Shown: in pieces, positions 1 to 9,300 of the stretch
How positions within the stretch are numbered: the stretch's first letter is position 1
Layout: every line of letters starts with the position of its first letter
Origin: Methylobacteriaceae bacterium
Lineage (GTDB): Bacteria; Pseudomonadota; Alphaproteobacteria; Rhizobiales; Beijerinckiaceae
DNA length: 16,120 nt
Reading direction: 5' to 3'
NCBI GenBank assembly: GCA_019247255.1
Contig: JAFAPJ010000453.1
Location: 1 to 16,120, forward strand
Program-made: the position numbers and the translations under genes
Notes under the pieces: model-generated
What the model was told of the DNA's origin: nothing
Databases searched by the model: none
What the model saw: the letters and a program-made list of their open reading frames with translations, nothing else

Positions 1-45
1 GACCGGCTGGTCGCGGCGGAATACGCGAACGCCCTGACCGGATGA
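1..45 (+). CDS. Possible C-terminal tail of a convergent gene (partial)
   Basis: Frame 1 is open from the window edge to a TGA at 43-45 and reads DRLVAAEYANALTG. Twelve of its fourteen codons end in G or C, which matches real genes here. It would end 4 bp before the stop of the minus-strand kinase, giving a tight convergent arrangement. The piece is too short to assign a family, and an open frame of 14 codons in GC-rich DNA can occur by chance. Confidence 0.3.
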   Translation, partial: DRLVAAEYANALTG

Positions 46-49
46 CGCG

Positions 50-1051
50 TCAGCCCGCGCGCTCGTAGACGAGGGCGGCGCCGTCCACGTCGACGGAGAC
101 CGGGATCACGGCGAGCGGGTGCACCCGCTCCCTGAGCTCCTCGACCCGCTCAGGCTCGATCAGGGTGAGAAAGAAGCCGCCCCCGCCCGCCCCGCAGAGC
201 TTGGCCCCGTAAGCCCCGCATTCCTTGATGGCCGAGAAGACCGAGTCGAGCGTTTCGTTGGAGACGCTTGAAGACAGGCGGCGCTTGATGAACCACGACT
301 CGGACAGCATCTCGCCCAGACTCGCGATCCAATTGGGACCGCCCGCTTCGAGCAACGTGACGCATTCGCCGACGAGGCGATACAGTTCGGCGAGCTCCAC
401 ATCGATGGTCTTGGCGCGGGTCGCCTCGAGCTGCGCGGCGACGGTGCTGGTCGCGCGCCGTGCGATGCCCGTATGCACGAGCACCATGCTGCGGTTCAGC
501 ATGGCCAAATCCTGGCTCGACATCTGGAGGGGCGTGATCCGGATGGACGGCCCGTCGAAGTCGAAGCGGTTGATGCCGCCAAAGGCCGCGTGCAGCTGGT
601 CCTGCACGCCGACGTTCTCCTTCAGGATGTCCCGCTCGACCTCGATCGCTTTCTTGGCGAGATCAATCTTCGTCGGCCGTTGGCCCTGGAGCGCGTAGAC
701 GAGGCGCAGGAAGCCGACCGTGAAGGCGGACGAGGATCCGAGCCCGCTGCCGCTCGCCGGCAGGTCGGACATCACGCTCACGTCCACCCGGTCGCTGATG
801 CCGAAATGCTTCACCACCTCGCGCACGACGGGGTGCCCGACATCGGCGAGCTCGTCGCAATGCTCGAGCTTCGAATAGCTGACCCGATAATTGTAGGGCT
901 GAAACGCCGTCAGCTTCAGCAAGGCGATGTGGATGTACTTGTCGATCGCGAAGCCGATCACCGCTCCGGGACGCCGGTGAAAGTAGTCCGGGTAATCCGT
1001 CCCGCCGCCGAACAGGCTGACCCTGAGCGGCGTCCGCGTCAAAAGAAGCAT
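50..1051 (-). CDS. hddA: GHMP-family sugar kinase, D-glycero-D-manno-heptose 7-phosphate kinase type (HddA-like)
   Basis: This 333-aa protein has the three GHMP kinase motifs. The N-terminal substrate segment RTPLRVSLFGGGTDYP is at residues 6-21. The ATP-binding glycine/serine loop DLPASGSGLGSSSAF is at 96-110. The C-terminal loop KLCGAGGGGFF is at 284-294. The GGGTDYP form of motif 1 and the whole length fit the HddA branch, which phosphorylates heptose 7-phosphate at C1 on the way to GDP-heptose for capsule, S-layer glycan or O-antigen; related enzymes act on fucose or other sugars, so the exact substrate is uncertain. It is cytoplasmic. The ATG is 4 bp after the TAA of the large glycosyltransferase gene, and GGAGG lies 9 nt upstream inside the end of that gene, so the two are surely co-transcribed. 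The partner isomerase (GmhA) and nucleotidyltransferase (HddC) are not in this window. Family is secure; substrate is moderate. Confidence 0.88.
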   Translation of the reverse strand: MLLLTRTPLRVSLFGGGTDYPDYFHRRPGAVIGFAIDKYIHIALLKLTAFQPYNYRVSYSKLEHCDELADVGHPVVREVVKHFGISDRVDVSVMSDLPASGSGLGSSSAFTVGFLRLVYALQGQRPTKIDLAKKAIEVERDILKENVGVQDQLHAAFGGINRFDFDGPSIRITPLQMSSQDLAMLNRSMVLVHTGIARRATSTVAAQLEATRAKTIDVELAELYRLVGECVTLLEAGGPNWIASLGEMLSESWFIKRRLSSSVSNETLDSVFSAIKECGAYGAKLCGAGGGGFFLTLIEPERVEELRERVHPLAVIPVSVDVDGAALVYERAG

Positions 1052-1055
1052 GAGC

Positions 1056-4000
1056 TTAGACCTCCGGAGGCGCCGGAAGGCGCAGTTCCAGCGTGACGAG
1101 ACCGACCGCGATGCCGAGGGAGCGCGGATCAGCGCCGGGCGGGATCAGATGGGCGCAGCGCAGACGGATTCGGCTCACGGCCACCGCGCCCGGATCGGCT
1201 TCGAAATCGGCGACGATCTGGGCCTCGTCGCCAGCCTCTGCCGCGAGTGCCAGGCCGTTTAAAGCGAGCGCGACGTCATCCGGCAGCCGGTTCAGGCCGA
1301 GATTCGCGGTCCGCACCGTGATGCGACCCCGAGCCGTGGGAGCGACCGGGAGCGCGAGAGTCGCGGTGAGACCCGGTCCGGTCCAGGAATGGGACGGCCG
1401 GCCACCGTCGAACTCCACGGGATGGAGGCCGACCCGCTCGACCGTGTCGCTCTCCTGCCCTTCGGCGATCCCGGCCGGAAAGCGGAAGGTGACGCGGACG
1501 TCGTCCGGGAGCACGGCCGTCCCGGCGGCCGTGAGGAAGCGAAGCTCGTGCAACCAGCGTCCGGTTTCGGAAGCGGACCCGGCTCTGCGCCAAACTCGTA
1601 TTCCCTCCCCACCCGGCAACGTGTCGAGGGGGGCGTCGTTGCAGAAGCAGGTCGCAAGCTCCGCCTCAGCGGCGCTGGCGAAATGGGCGGTGATCTCGGG
1701 CGCGAGCCGCGGCGACGCGACGAACGAGAAGGCGGCCGCAGACCGCTGAGCGACGGCCGGCCGGACGGCATCGGCCGCGGCGTCGAAGTCCTCGTCGGTC
1801 CACAAGGACGCGTTGGGCACGAGGCGGCGAAGGGCGTCGCGCGTCGCGGGCTGCCCCGGCGAGCCATCCAGCAGCTCGTCCAGGGCCGTTTTGAGCCGAT
1901 GCGCCGCCGCAAGATGGGGCACCCGCCCGCGCGAGGCAGCTCGCAGCACGTCGACGTGATCGCGGGCCGCCCCATGGCGCGCGACGGCGAGCGCGAGGGC
2001 CGCTCGCGTGCTTTCCGAGGGCGAGAGGTCGAGGGAGGCTCCGAGCACCGCGGCAGCGGGCGGTTCGGCGGGGCCCAGGACCAGCCGCCCGCGCGCCTGC
2101 AGTAGAAGCGCCGTATCGCTGACGGCCGTGACCCGCACCTGCAAGATTCCGACGCGCGGCATGTGCGCGGGCAAACGCCAGAGCTTGATCGCTCCGCTCC
2201 GCATCTCCGTGGCCGCCGCCTCGGTCCCAGAAACCTCGATCAGCAGCTCCGCGAAAGCGTCCGAGACCAGTTCGAGGAAGGCGAAGCCCGCCGCGTCGGA
2301 CAGCATCGCAGGCAGCGTCAGCGTGGCCGTCTCGCCCCTGCGCAGCACGAGATTGTTTCCGTCCCGCATCGGGTCCCACTCGGTCTCGATCAAGGGCCGC
2401 CCAAGGACGCGACAGCCCACGGGCACGAGCGGGACGATCTGGGTCGCGATCAGCCAAGCCTCGAGTTCAGGACCGCACGGCAAAGGAGCACGGATGGGCC
2501 GGATCCGCCCGACGGCGCCAGGCCGCCGCGACTTGTCGGCCGCACCGACATCCGTCTCCGCCCCGAGACGGGCAAACGCGACCGGATAGGTGTCGAGGGC
2601 GGCGAGGAGGATGGGCGCGCCGTTCGCCCCGAGATGATCGACGGCGGGATCGGCCATCGCGACAGCGATCGCCTGCAGCGCCTCGCCGCACGCCTGCGCC
2701 GACATGGCAAACCCGGGAACGGGAGGCGGGCCGGAGGCGCCGGCTAGCCTGGCGAAGCCGCCGGGTTCGGCCAGGGAGGCGAGGGCTGCGCTGATGTCCT
2801 GGCAGACCTGTTCCCGCGGCCAGCTCCGCGCAGCCTCGAGATCGCTCGCGGAGAAGGGTTCGGCCGCGAGCCAGCTCCGGACCAATCCGTTCACCAGCCT
2901 CGCCGTGGCGCCCCAATTGGTGACAAGGGTCGGCGCAGCCTGACGGAGCACGGACCGCGAGGGCGCCCGCGCTGCGGACCCGAAGATCTCAGCGAACGCG
3001 CGCTCCTCGGCCCGTTCGCCGGCCTGCCGCCAGCCGTGGCGGCGCGACCCTTCGACCATTCGCGCAAGTTCCTCGCCCGATCCGAGGAGGCGTAGAGCGA
3101 GGGTCGCGAGGCTCGTCGGGTCGCCCGCGAAGCGTATCGCTTCCGAAGCCTCGCCCCATCGTGCCGCAACCGCTGAATGGGCGAGAACCGGCGTACCGTG
3201 GCGCAAGGCCTCCAGGATCGCCCGATCGGCTGCCCCCGAGGGCTCGCGAGCGGCGACCACCGCGAGCCTTGCTGCGGCGTAAAGGGGGGCGGCGTCCAGG
3301 ACGGGTCCGAGCCGGATGAGATGGGCGTCGTGCCTCTCGCCGGCTTCGCTCGTGAACCCTGCCATCACGAGGGAGATCCCGGCAGGGGCGAGATAGGGTC
3401 GGTACACGGCGTCGACGAACCAGCGCGCGTCGCTCTCCTCGCATAGTTCCGAGCCGGTCCTGACGAGAACCAGGTCGAGGCTGTCGAGATCGGCGAGCCG
3501 CGAAGCGAGATCGTCGGCGTCGGCGCCCTCGCTCAGCCGCGCGGCGCCGGACCGGATCGCGACGTCGGCCAGCGTGAGCGCTCCCGCGAGGCTCGCGATG
3601 GAAGCGGGGGCGAGAGGCCGGTCGGGAGGGATCGACACCGCTGCGATGCCCCGACGGCTGCGCTCGAGAGTGGCGGCGAGCCGGTCGTCGCCGCACAGAA
3701 CGCGGTCGCAGCGCCCCAGGGCGTCGAGCTCGGCTTCGATCTCCTGGCGTCCGACGGCGCGCTCCTCCGCCCGAGCGGTGCGAGCTGCAGCGAGGTCGTC
3801 GATCGCGCAGATGAGCTGGACGTCATCTCTCGGCCGTGCCGGAAGAAGATGCGCTCCCGCGGCAAGGATCGCCCGCTCACCTCCGGTGAGGTGGACGTCC
3901 GCGGCCTCGCTCGATCCGGGAACGAGCGCGAGCTCGATCTGAAAGCCCGCCTCGTCGAGCCACCCGATGCAGCGCTGAAACGTCCCGAGGCCGCCTGCGC

Positions 4001-5264
4001 CGGCCGGGCCGTAATCGTCGGGAGCGCCGATCGCGACGATCCGCGGTGCGTCCTCGTCCGAGCGGGCGCGGCCGGCGCGGAGCAGCTCGGCGATGAAGCG
4101 TTCCCCCGTCGAGCCCGCAAGGCGCGCGGGCGCCTGCGCCTCGCAGGCAGCCCGGTAGCGCGGGTAATCGTCGACGACCTGGGCGATCGCGGGCCCGAGT
4201 TCCTCGCTCCGCTCCACCACCGCACCCTGGTCCGCGTCGAGCTGCGCCGCCATCCAGGATCCCGCCGACGTGACGGCAGGCTTACCCGCGGCCAATCCCT
4301 CGACCAGGATACCCGAGCTGCGCAGCCGGTAGCGCTCGGCATCGTACGGCACGAGCAGGATATCCGCCTCGGCCACCCGATCGTAATAGGCGTCCGGCAG
4401 CAACGGCTCCGGCAGGAGCTCGACCTCATCGGGCAGGTAGCGGCCGAGGCGCTCGGCCGCGTCCAGGATGCCGGGCTCGCCGCCCGGAACGTTGAAGTTG
4501 CTCTGGATGACGAACCGGAGCCGGCCCGTCCGAACGTAGTCGGGCCAGAGGCGGGCCACCGCGTCCGGCAGGGATTGATAGGTCTTCTCGAGCCGCGCGT
4601 CGCCGAGATAGGTCGCGACGAGCGGCCGTTCCCCGGCGGGCCTGCGCCCTGCGAGCCGCTCCTTGAGCCGGGCCTGGTCGAACGCGATCGGCAACGTCGT
4701 GACGGGAAGGCCCGTCAGGCGGTGAAGCTCGCGCGCGAGTTCGTCCGTGTCCGAATGGAACAGGATGCGGCTTCCCAGCACCGGCGACGAGCGGATCTGC
4801 ATGAAGTAGCGGTTGAACAGCCCGATGTTCGAGCTGAGCATCTCCGGGTCGTAGCGGAGCAGGAGATGCACCCGTGCGAGTGACCAGCTCGCAATGTCTG
4901 TCGTCAGTAGGTGAAGGAGCTGCAGCAGCTCGGTGAAGCTCAGCGTCGAGAAAAGAATATGGTCGTTCGACGATACGGGGTGCGCGGCGAGGCTGCGCCT
5001 CCATTCGAAGGCGATGTTTCCGCGACGCCAGGGTTGCAGGGTCACGGTGTCCGGGTCGGTGCGCCTCTTCGTGAAGGTCGGCAGGGCCTCGACCCCTTCG
5101 AGGTCCCATCCGCCTGTCAGGCCGACGTTCTGGAGGATCGTGACCGGGAGACCGCTCGCGAGCCCCGCTCGGGCGAGATTGCGCGAGTAGGCAAAATAGT
5201 GACCGCCGACCGAGACCGCGTTCTGCTCGACCAGGACGAGCCTGCCTGCGCTCCCGAGCGCCAT
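1056..5264 (-). CDS. Large cytoplasmic double glycosyltransferase-like protein with a C-terminal extension
   Basis: The protein is 1402 aa. Residues about 8-395 look like a GT-B glycosyltransferase: an early GGHYFAYSRNLARAG segment (20-34), and the nucleotide-sugar-side motif SSGILVEGLAAGKPAV (316-331) with a conserved acidic residue at E322. Residues about 407-765 form a second, more divergent GT-B-like unit: YGPAGAGGLGTFQR (418-431), a second acceptor/donor-type motif EPSGAADRAILEALRHGTPV (674-693), then a helix typical of GT4 tails. From about 770 to the end I recognise no enzyme. Residues about 970-1060 and 1250-1400 are rich in alternating hydrophobic residues and look like beta-sandwich modules, perhaps for glycan binding. 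There is no signal peptide or membrane segment. The ATG has a modest GGGGAAAG 9 nt upstream. It sits 28 bp after the epimerase and 4 bp before the kinase. Likely role: adding sugars during surface polysaccharide synthesis; donor and acceptor are unknown. Confidence 0.85.
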   Translation of the reverse strand: MALGSAGRLVLVEQNAVSVGGHYFAYSRNLARAGLASGLPVTILQNVGLTGGWDLEGVEALPTFTKRRTDPDTVTLQPWRRGNIAFEWRRSLAAHPVSSNDHILFSTLSFTELLQLLHLLTTDIASWSLARVHLLLRYDPEMLSSNIGLFNRYFMQIRSSPVLGSRILFHSDTDELARELHRLTGLPVTTLPIAFDQARLKERLAGRRPAGERPLVATYLGDARLEKTYQSLPDAVARLWPDYVRTGRLRFVIQSNFNVPGGEPGILDAAERLGRYLPDEVELLPEPLLPDAYYDRVAEADILLVPYDAERYRLRSSGILVEGLAAGKPAVTSAGSWMAAQLDADQGAVVERSEELGPAIAQVVDDYPRYRAACEAQAPARLAGSTGERFIAELLRAGRARSDEDAPRIVAIGAPDDYGPAGAGGLGTFQRCIGWLDEAGFQIELALVPGSSEAADVHLTGGERAILAAGAHLLPARPRDDVQLICAIDDLAAARTARAEERAVGRQEIEAELDALGRCDRVLCGDDRLAATLERSRRGIAAVSIPPDRPLAPASIASLAGALTLADVAIRSGAARLSEGADADDLASRLADLDSLDLVLVRTGSELCEESDARWFVDAVYRPYLAPAGISLVMAGFTSEAGERHDAHLIRLGPVLDAAPLYAAARLAVVAAREPSGAADRAILEALRHGTPVLAHSAVAARWGEASEAIRFAGDPTSLATLALRLLGSGEELARMVEGSRRHGWRQAGERAEERAFAEIFGSAARAPSRSVLRQAAPTLVTNWGATARLVNGLVRSWLAAEPFSASDLEAARSWPREQVCQDISAALASLAEPGGFARLAGASGPPPVPGFAMSAQACGEALQAIAVAMADPAVDHLGANGAPILLAALDTYPVAFARLGAETDVGAADKSRRPGAVGRIRPIRAPLPCGPELEAWLIATQIVPLVPVGCRVLGRPLIETEWDPMRDGNNLVLRRGETATLTLPAMLSDAAGFAFLELVSDAFAELLIEVSGTEAAATEMRSGAIKLWRLPAHMPRVGILQVRVTAVSDTALLLQARGRLVLGPAEPPAAAVLGASLDLSPSESTRAALALAVARHGAARDHVDVLRAASRGRVPHLAAAHRLKTALDELLDGSPGQPATRDALRRLVPNASLWTDEDFDAAADAVRPAVAQRSAAAFSFVASPRLAPEITAHFASAAEAELATCFCNDAPLDTLPGGEGIRVWRRAGSASETGRWLHELRFLTAAGTAVLPDDVRVTFRFPAGIAEGQESDTVERVGLHPVEFDGGRPSHSWTGPGLTATLALPVAPTARGRITVRTANLGLNRLPDDVALALNGLALAAEAGDEAQIVADFEADPGAVAVSRIRLRCAHLIPPGADPRSLGIAVGLVTLELRLPAPPEV

Positions 5265-5292
5265 GCGCCCGCGCTTTCCCCGGCTCGGCCGG

Positions 5293-6231
5293 TCAGACGT
5301 TCGCGAACCGCGAGTTGCGCAGCATGGCGTAGCCCCTGATCAGCTCTGCGATCCCGTCGTCGATCGACCAGTCCGGCTTCCAGCCGGTCCGTTCGAGCTT
5401 CTCGTTGGAGACGATGTAGTTGCGCTTGTCGGGATCCTCGCCGATCGGCGCCTCGACATAGACGAAGCCGGGCAAGTGCTTCTGGATGCGCTGGCAGAGC
5501 TCGATCATTGAGAGGTTCGCGTCGGACAGGCCGAGATTGTAGGCGTTGGCCCGCATCGCGTCGAAGTTCCGGATCGCGTGGAGGAAGCCCTTCACCACGT
5601 CCCGCACGTGAATGTAGTTGCGCTTGAAATGGCCCTCGAAGACGATCACGGCCCGGTCGGTCACGGCCCGGTAGGTGAAGTCGTTGACGAGGAGGTCGAG
5701 CCGCATGCGAGGGCTCATGCCGAACACGGTCGCGAGACGAAGGCTGACGCCGTTGCCGCGCTCGAGCACCGCCGTCTCGGCTTCGACCTTGGTGGTGCCG
5801 TAAAGCGAGATCGGCCGCATCGGCGTCTCCTCCGTGCAGAACACGCCGGCCTCGCCGATCCCGTAGCCCGAATTCGTGGTCGGGATGACAATGCGCTGGT
5901 CCGGCCGTGACCGCGCCACGAGATCGCGGACCGCGTCCCGATTCAGGGTGGTCGCCCCGACCGCGTCTTCCTTGCAGAGCGGCGCGCCGACGAGAGCCGC
6001 CAGCGGAATGATGATGTCGTGGCTCGGAACGAGCTCGTCGAGAAGACGACCGTCGCGGGCGTCGCCCCGGATCGGCCGGAAGGTCGGGTAGCGGCAGCAG
6101 TCGGCAAGCTCGGTCCCGCCGGCCTTGAAGGTGTCCAGCACGGTCACTTCGTAACCGTCCGCCAGGAGCGTGGGGACCAGCACCGAACCGATATACCCGC
6201 CGCCGCCCGTGACCAGAACGCGTTCGCTCAA
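5293..6231 (-). CDS. NAD(P)-dependent sugar epimerase/dehydratase (extended SDR)
   Basis: This is a 312-aa extended short-chain dehydrogenase/reductase, a usual length for nucleotide-sugar epimerases and dehydratases. The Rossmann glycine motif TGGGGYIGS is at residues 8-16. The catalytic Tyr-x3-Lys is YGTTK (Y144, K148), with the Ser/Thr-rich strand PTTNSGYG at 117-124. The substrate-domain stretch KRNYIHVRDV (203-212) and NLGLSD (232-237) are typical of the family. It should convert one NDP-sugar into another for the neighbouring glycosyltransferases; whether it is a 4-epimerase, a 4,6-dehydratase-type or a reductase cannot be told. I chose the TTG at 6231 because GGAGGT lies 4 nt before it. 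The in-frame TTG at 6243 would sit upstream of, and read through, that ribosome site. It lies 74 bp after the first glycosyltransferase and 28 bp before the second. Confidence 0.9.
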   Translation of the reverse strand: MSERVLVTGGGGYIGSVLVPTLLADGYEVTVLDTFKAGGTELADCCRYPTFRPIRGDARDGRLLDELVPSHDIIIPLAALVGAPLCKEDAVGATTLNRDAVRDLVARSRPDQRIVIPTTNSGYGIGEAGVFCTEETPMRPISLYGTTKVEAETAVLERGNGVSLRLATVFGMSPRMRLDLLVNDFTYRAVTDRAVIVFEGHFKRNYIHVRDVVKGFLHAIRNFDAMRANAYNLGLSDANLSMIELCQRIQKHLPGFVYVEAPIGEDPDKRNYIVSNEKLERTGWKPDWSIDDGIAELIRGYAMLRNSRFANV

Positions 6232-6235
6232 CCTG

Positions 6236-6241
6236 ACCTCC
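6236..6241 (-). promoter_or_regulatory. Ribosome binding site that fixes the epimerase start
   Basis: On the minus strand GGAGGT is followed by CAGG and then TTG (6231-6229). It is the only strong Shine-Dalgarno in the 74-bp gap and favours the internal TTG over the longer TTG start at 6243. Confidence 0.7.
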
Positions 6242-6305
6242 AAACCGCTGCGCAGGGCGGTGACCCGAAAACCGCGATGCGCTTACGTCCGACGGCCCGA
6301 GCCGG

Positions 6306-9300
6306 TCAATGACCGCGGATCGCGGGCGCCTGGCCCGGCGCCAGCTCCGGGATCCCGACGGACAGCCGCGCGGCGAGGGCGTCGGGGCTGTAATCGCGGC
6401 GCAGGAAGGCGAGGGCGCGCTCCGCCTTGGCCCGAGCGGTGGCCCGATCCCGGACCGCGTGCAGCACGGCGTCCGCGAAGTCGGCGGGCTTGTCCGCCAC
6501 GAACGCGACGTCGTCCGCATCGGGCACGCCCTGCATGCCGATCGAGGTCGACACGACCGGGACCCCCTTTGCGAAGGCTTCGATGACCTTGCCCTTCACG
6601 CCTCCGCCGAAGCGGAGCGGGGCCACCGCGACGGCCGCGCGTCGGTACTCCTCAGCCAACGCCTCGTCGCTCAACCGTCCGAGGACCTCCACGGAGTCAT
6701 TCGCAAGGGCCAGCACGTCGTCGGGCGCGTTCGACCCGACCACCACGAGGCGCATGGTTGGCTCGCGATCGAGAATCCGCGGCAGCACCTCTCTCGCAAA
6801 CCAGACTACGCCGTCGGCATTCGGCCCGTGCGTGAAGCCGCCGACGAAGAGGAGGCGGCGCTGGTCGCCCGTCTCCGGCCCGCGGAGCTTCGTCTCGGCC
6901 GCCTCGAGCTCGGCAGGGCTGAATACCCAGGCCGGCACGGCGACGACCTCCGTCCTGTCGCCGAGCGCCGCCTGGACGACCTCGCGCTCGGTCTCGCTCG
7001 GGAAGATCGCGAGCTCGCACTCCTCCATGATCCCGATCTCCTGCGATCGGACCGTCTCTGCCTTGTGAAGGGTGGCCGGATCCTTGGTCACCTCGTATTC
7101 GCTCAGGGCGCGCAGCCAGTGCACGTCATGGCCGTAATAGAGGAGCCGCACGGCGGGAAACTCTCGCAAGGCGTCGACGTACCCGCTCGCGATGTGAGGG
7201 CGGCTGAGAAGCACGTAATCGGTCGATTCCGCCCGCTCGGCGAACCAGTCCCGGAAGCGGCCAACGTAATCGGGGCCGTAAATCACCTCGACGCCCATCC
7301 GTTGCAGGGGCGGCGTGTAGGTCGGGTCCTGGAAGAGGTTGTCGGACCAGAAGCTGACCTGAAACCCGCGCGCGACGAAAAGCCGGATGAAGTGAAACAT
7401 CGTCCGGGAGCCGGCATCGCTTTCCCATTGCGGGACGTAATGGTCGATGATCACAAGATGCGGCCGGTCCCGGCTGCGGTCGCGGGCGAGGGTTAGGGCT
7501 TCGCCGGGCGGCAGGTGCTCGCGTTGAAGGACCGTCGCCCAACGATCCCGCAGACGTTCGCCATTGCGGATTTGATACGCCTTGACGCTCTTCGTCGTGT
7601 CGCGGCCGTGGCTCCGCCCCTCGTGATGGATCACCTCGGAGAAGGGTTGATAGACAGATCGTCGGCCGGCCGCCCGGACCCGGAAAGCGTAGTCTGAATC
7701 CTCGCAATAGGCCGGCGCGTAGAGCGGGTCGAAGCCGCCCAGCTCCCGCCACAGCGCGGACGGCGTCGCGATGGACGCTCCCGAGAGGTAGTCGACGTCC
7801 TTCGCGTAATTGAAGGGCGGTGCGCCCGGATGCCCACCACGCCCGTAGTTCCAGGCTGAGCCGTCGCGCCAGATGATCCCGCCGGCTTCCTGCAAGGTGC
7901 CGTCAGCGTTCAGAAACTTGGAACCGACGAGCCCGATGTGCGGCGCTGAATCGAGTGTGTCGACGAGCTCGTCCAGCCAACCCGGAAGGACGATCGTGTC
8001 GTTGTTGAGGAAGACGAGATGGCGCCCGCGAGCTTGGCGTGCCGCCTGGTTGCAGTTTCCCAGGAAGCCAAGCGTGCGGTCGCTACGAATATGCCGGACC
8101 CGCTCGCCCAGCTCGGCGAATGTCGCGGCCGTCTCGTCCGTCGACGCATCGTCGGCGACCAGCACCTCGTAAGTGCTTCGATGCTCCGCCTCCAGCACCG
8201 AGAGGAGCGAGGTCATCGTGTAGACGAGCGCGTTGTGAACCGGGACGATGATGGACGCGTCCGGGACGTCGCCCGGCGACGGGCCGGCCACCTGCCGCAG
8301 ACGCATCGCGAGCGCGCCGTGATCAGGCGACGAGCCGAAATCTCGAGGACGCTCCGTATGTCGGTCCACGATCTCCATCAGATCGGCGACGCGGGCGACA
8401 GCCACTTCCCCATGACGCTCCGCCACGTATTCCCGCAGACGGTCGGGCAGCCAATACCGGTCAGGTGCCGGGCCGACGGGCGATGCGGCAGGCAGGCCAG
8501 CCCCGTCGCGCCCGTAGAGCAGGGCCTCCGGGGGCGACACGCGCCCCGCATCGAGGTCGGGATAGAGCCGCTCGACCTCCCGCAACGGAAAATCCGCCCT
8601 CGGCTTTCGCCGCTCCTTCGCGCCGAAGATCACGTAGTGATGCAGCGGGTTCTGGCCCGTCGGGGTGACGTCCGGATTTTCGTCGAGGTAAGAGCGCGGA
8701 TCGAAGAGGGGATGAGGCCGTCGTCCCTCGGTCCCGCCATAATCCAGAAAGTGGCTGAGGGGGACGAGGTCGGCCGCCGCGACATCGGGGTGGGCTGCCA
8801 GGTAATAGGCCGTGTCGAAGAGCGGATGCGGGGCAAGCCCGAGCCGCCAGCCCTGCACCACGTAGTGGAGGAGGGGGTTCATGCGGCGATCCCTCGCGGC
8901 GGGCACTTGCTCGACGTAGAAGGCCGTCCGAAATAGTGGATGCGGATCAATGTTGTAGGCGGCCGGGTCGTCGAGATATTGGACGAGGAGGTCGGGGACG
9001 GTCACGCCGCTACCGCGACCTCGCTCGAACCAAATCGGGTCGAAGGCCGGGTGCGGCGCCCGGCGCTCGGCCGCGCCATGGCGGATATAGTGCAGAAAGG
9101 GCCCGTCACCCGAAGCCGCGATGTCGGGATTCGCGCGCCGGTAGAAGCCGGGATCGAAAAGTGGATGGGGGGTCTCCAGGCGCCCCGACAGGAAGGCGAG
9201 GATCGGAGGCTGAGATATCTCCTTGCCTTGCTGACCGCGGATCCAGCTCGAGCTGATCAGGGGGTGGGGATCGCGATCCTGCGAAACCCCGACCTCCAGG

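Noticed and set aside
3849..4883. Plus-strand open frame of 344 codons opposite the large glycosyltransferase
   Set aside because: Arg/Glu-rich shadow with no motifs and no ribosome site of note; the minus strand is clearly coding here.
5117..6520. Minus-strand open frame of 467 codons overlapping the epimerase and its neighbours
   Set aside because: It runs in another frame across three genes and gives Arg/Ser/Pro-rich sequence; a frame shadow.
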